A DNA stretch of 52,230 bases, from assembly GCA_045631645.1 (NCBI GenBank), contig JAZQVC010000035.1, positions 1 through 52,230 of the forward strand, in the 5' to 3' direction. The notes below the pieces were generated by a model that was not told where the DNA came from, made no database searches, and saw nothing but the letters and a program-made list of their open reading frames with translations. Position 1 is the first letter of the stretch; each line of letters begins with the position of its first letter. The translations under genes were made by a program, and so were the position numbers. Positions 52,198-52,230 of this stretch are shown here, one piece after another. Origin of the DNA: SIG459 sp045631645. GTDB taxonomy: Bacteria; Bacillota; Clostridia; Oscillospirales; Oscillospiraceae.

Positions 52198-52230
52198 AAG
52201 TCGGATCGTAGCCATGTCGTTCTGTGAGCC
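52198..52230. other. Residual sequencing adapter (DNBSEQ/MGI type) at the contig end
   Basis: These 33 bases, read on the plus strand from AAGTCGGATCGTAG, match from memory the start of the MGI/BGISEQ reverse adapter. They break the conserved ClpP sequence exactly at this point. They are not genomic and should be trimmed. Confidence 0.9.

Overview
The window is one end of a contig from a Gram-positive, low-to-mid GC anaerobe of class Clostridia, most likely a gut Oscillospirales/Ruminococcaceae-type bacterium. The evidence is the clpP-clpX-lon-engB gene order, an [FeFe] hydrogenase, sortase-type and beta-helix surface proteins, an LCP/CpsB/CpsCD envelope module, GGAGG-type ribosome binding sites and consensus sigma-A promoters. 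The last 33 bases (52198-52230) match, from memory, a DNBSEQ/MGI adapter, so the contig probably really ends there. The first gene is also cut by the window edge.

Region 1 (1-3400): the N-terminal ~1050 residues of a large secreted beta-helix-type surface protein, with its own promoter and a ~170-nt structured leader that can be drawn with a pseudoknot. Region 2 (3400-3980): about 500 bp of mosaic short palindromic repeats with no credible gene.

Region 3 (3993-31652, all minus strand): a ~28 kb cell-surface polysaccharide locus. In order of transcription it encodes a PglF-like UDP-HexNAc 4,6-dehydratase, a DegT aminotransferase, an initiating phosphoglycosyltransferase, a GT2, a decayed glycerol-phosphate cytidylyltransferase pseudogene, two GT4 enzymes, a TupA-like ATP-grasp enzyme, a Wzy-type polymerase, a 1668-residue secreted phosphodiester glycosidase, a GT2, a Wzx flippase, a 3' scrap of a second ugd, an APC amino-acid permease, UDP-glucuronate 4-epimerase, Ugd and a two-repeat anchored protein. 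A strong consensus promoter then drives a fused CpsC-CpsD tyrosine kinase, CpsB phosphatase, a sortase-type surface protein, an LCP ligase and a nucleotidyltransferase-fold protein, ending at an intrinsic terminator. The inferred product is an undecaprenyl-linked, Wzy-polymerised polymer carrying an amino-trideoxy sugar and uronic acids, possibly decorated with amino acids.

Region 4 (31953-40706): tRNA-Gln, a dapF-DAACS symporter pair, mrp, a NUDIX hydrolase, a compact two-gene [FeFe] hydrogenase unit (HydA plus a NuoF-tail/GltD fusion), a DUF554 membrane protein and tRNA-Leu.

Region 5 (40841-47128, plus strand): a lipoprotein; a three-gene operon of a 2-TM protein with a degenerate Nudix-like domain, a PfkB kinase and a 2-hydroxyacid dehydrogenase; and type I glutamine synthetase under a strong promoter. 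Region 6 (47134-52197, minus): the housekeeping clpP-clpX-lon-engB cluster, interrupted between clpX and lon by a nested inverted-repeat element.
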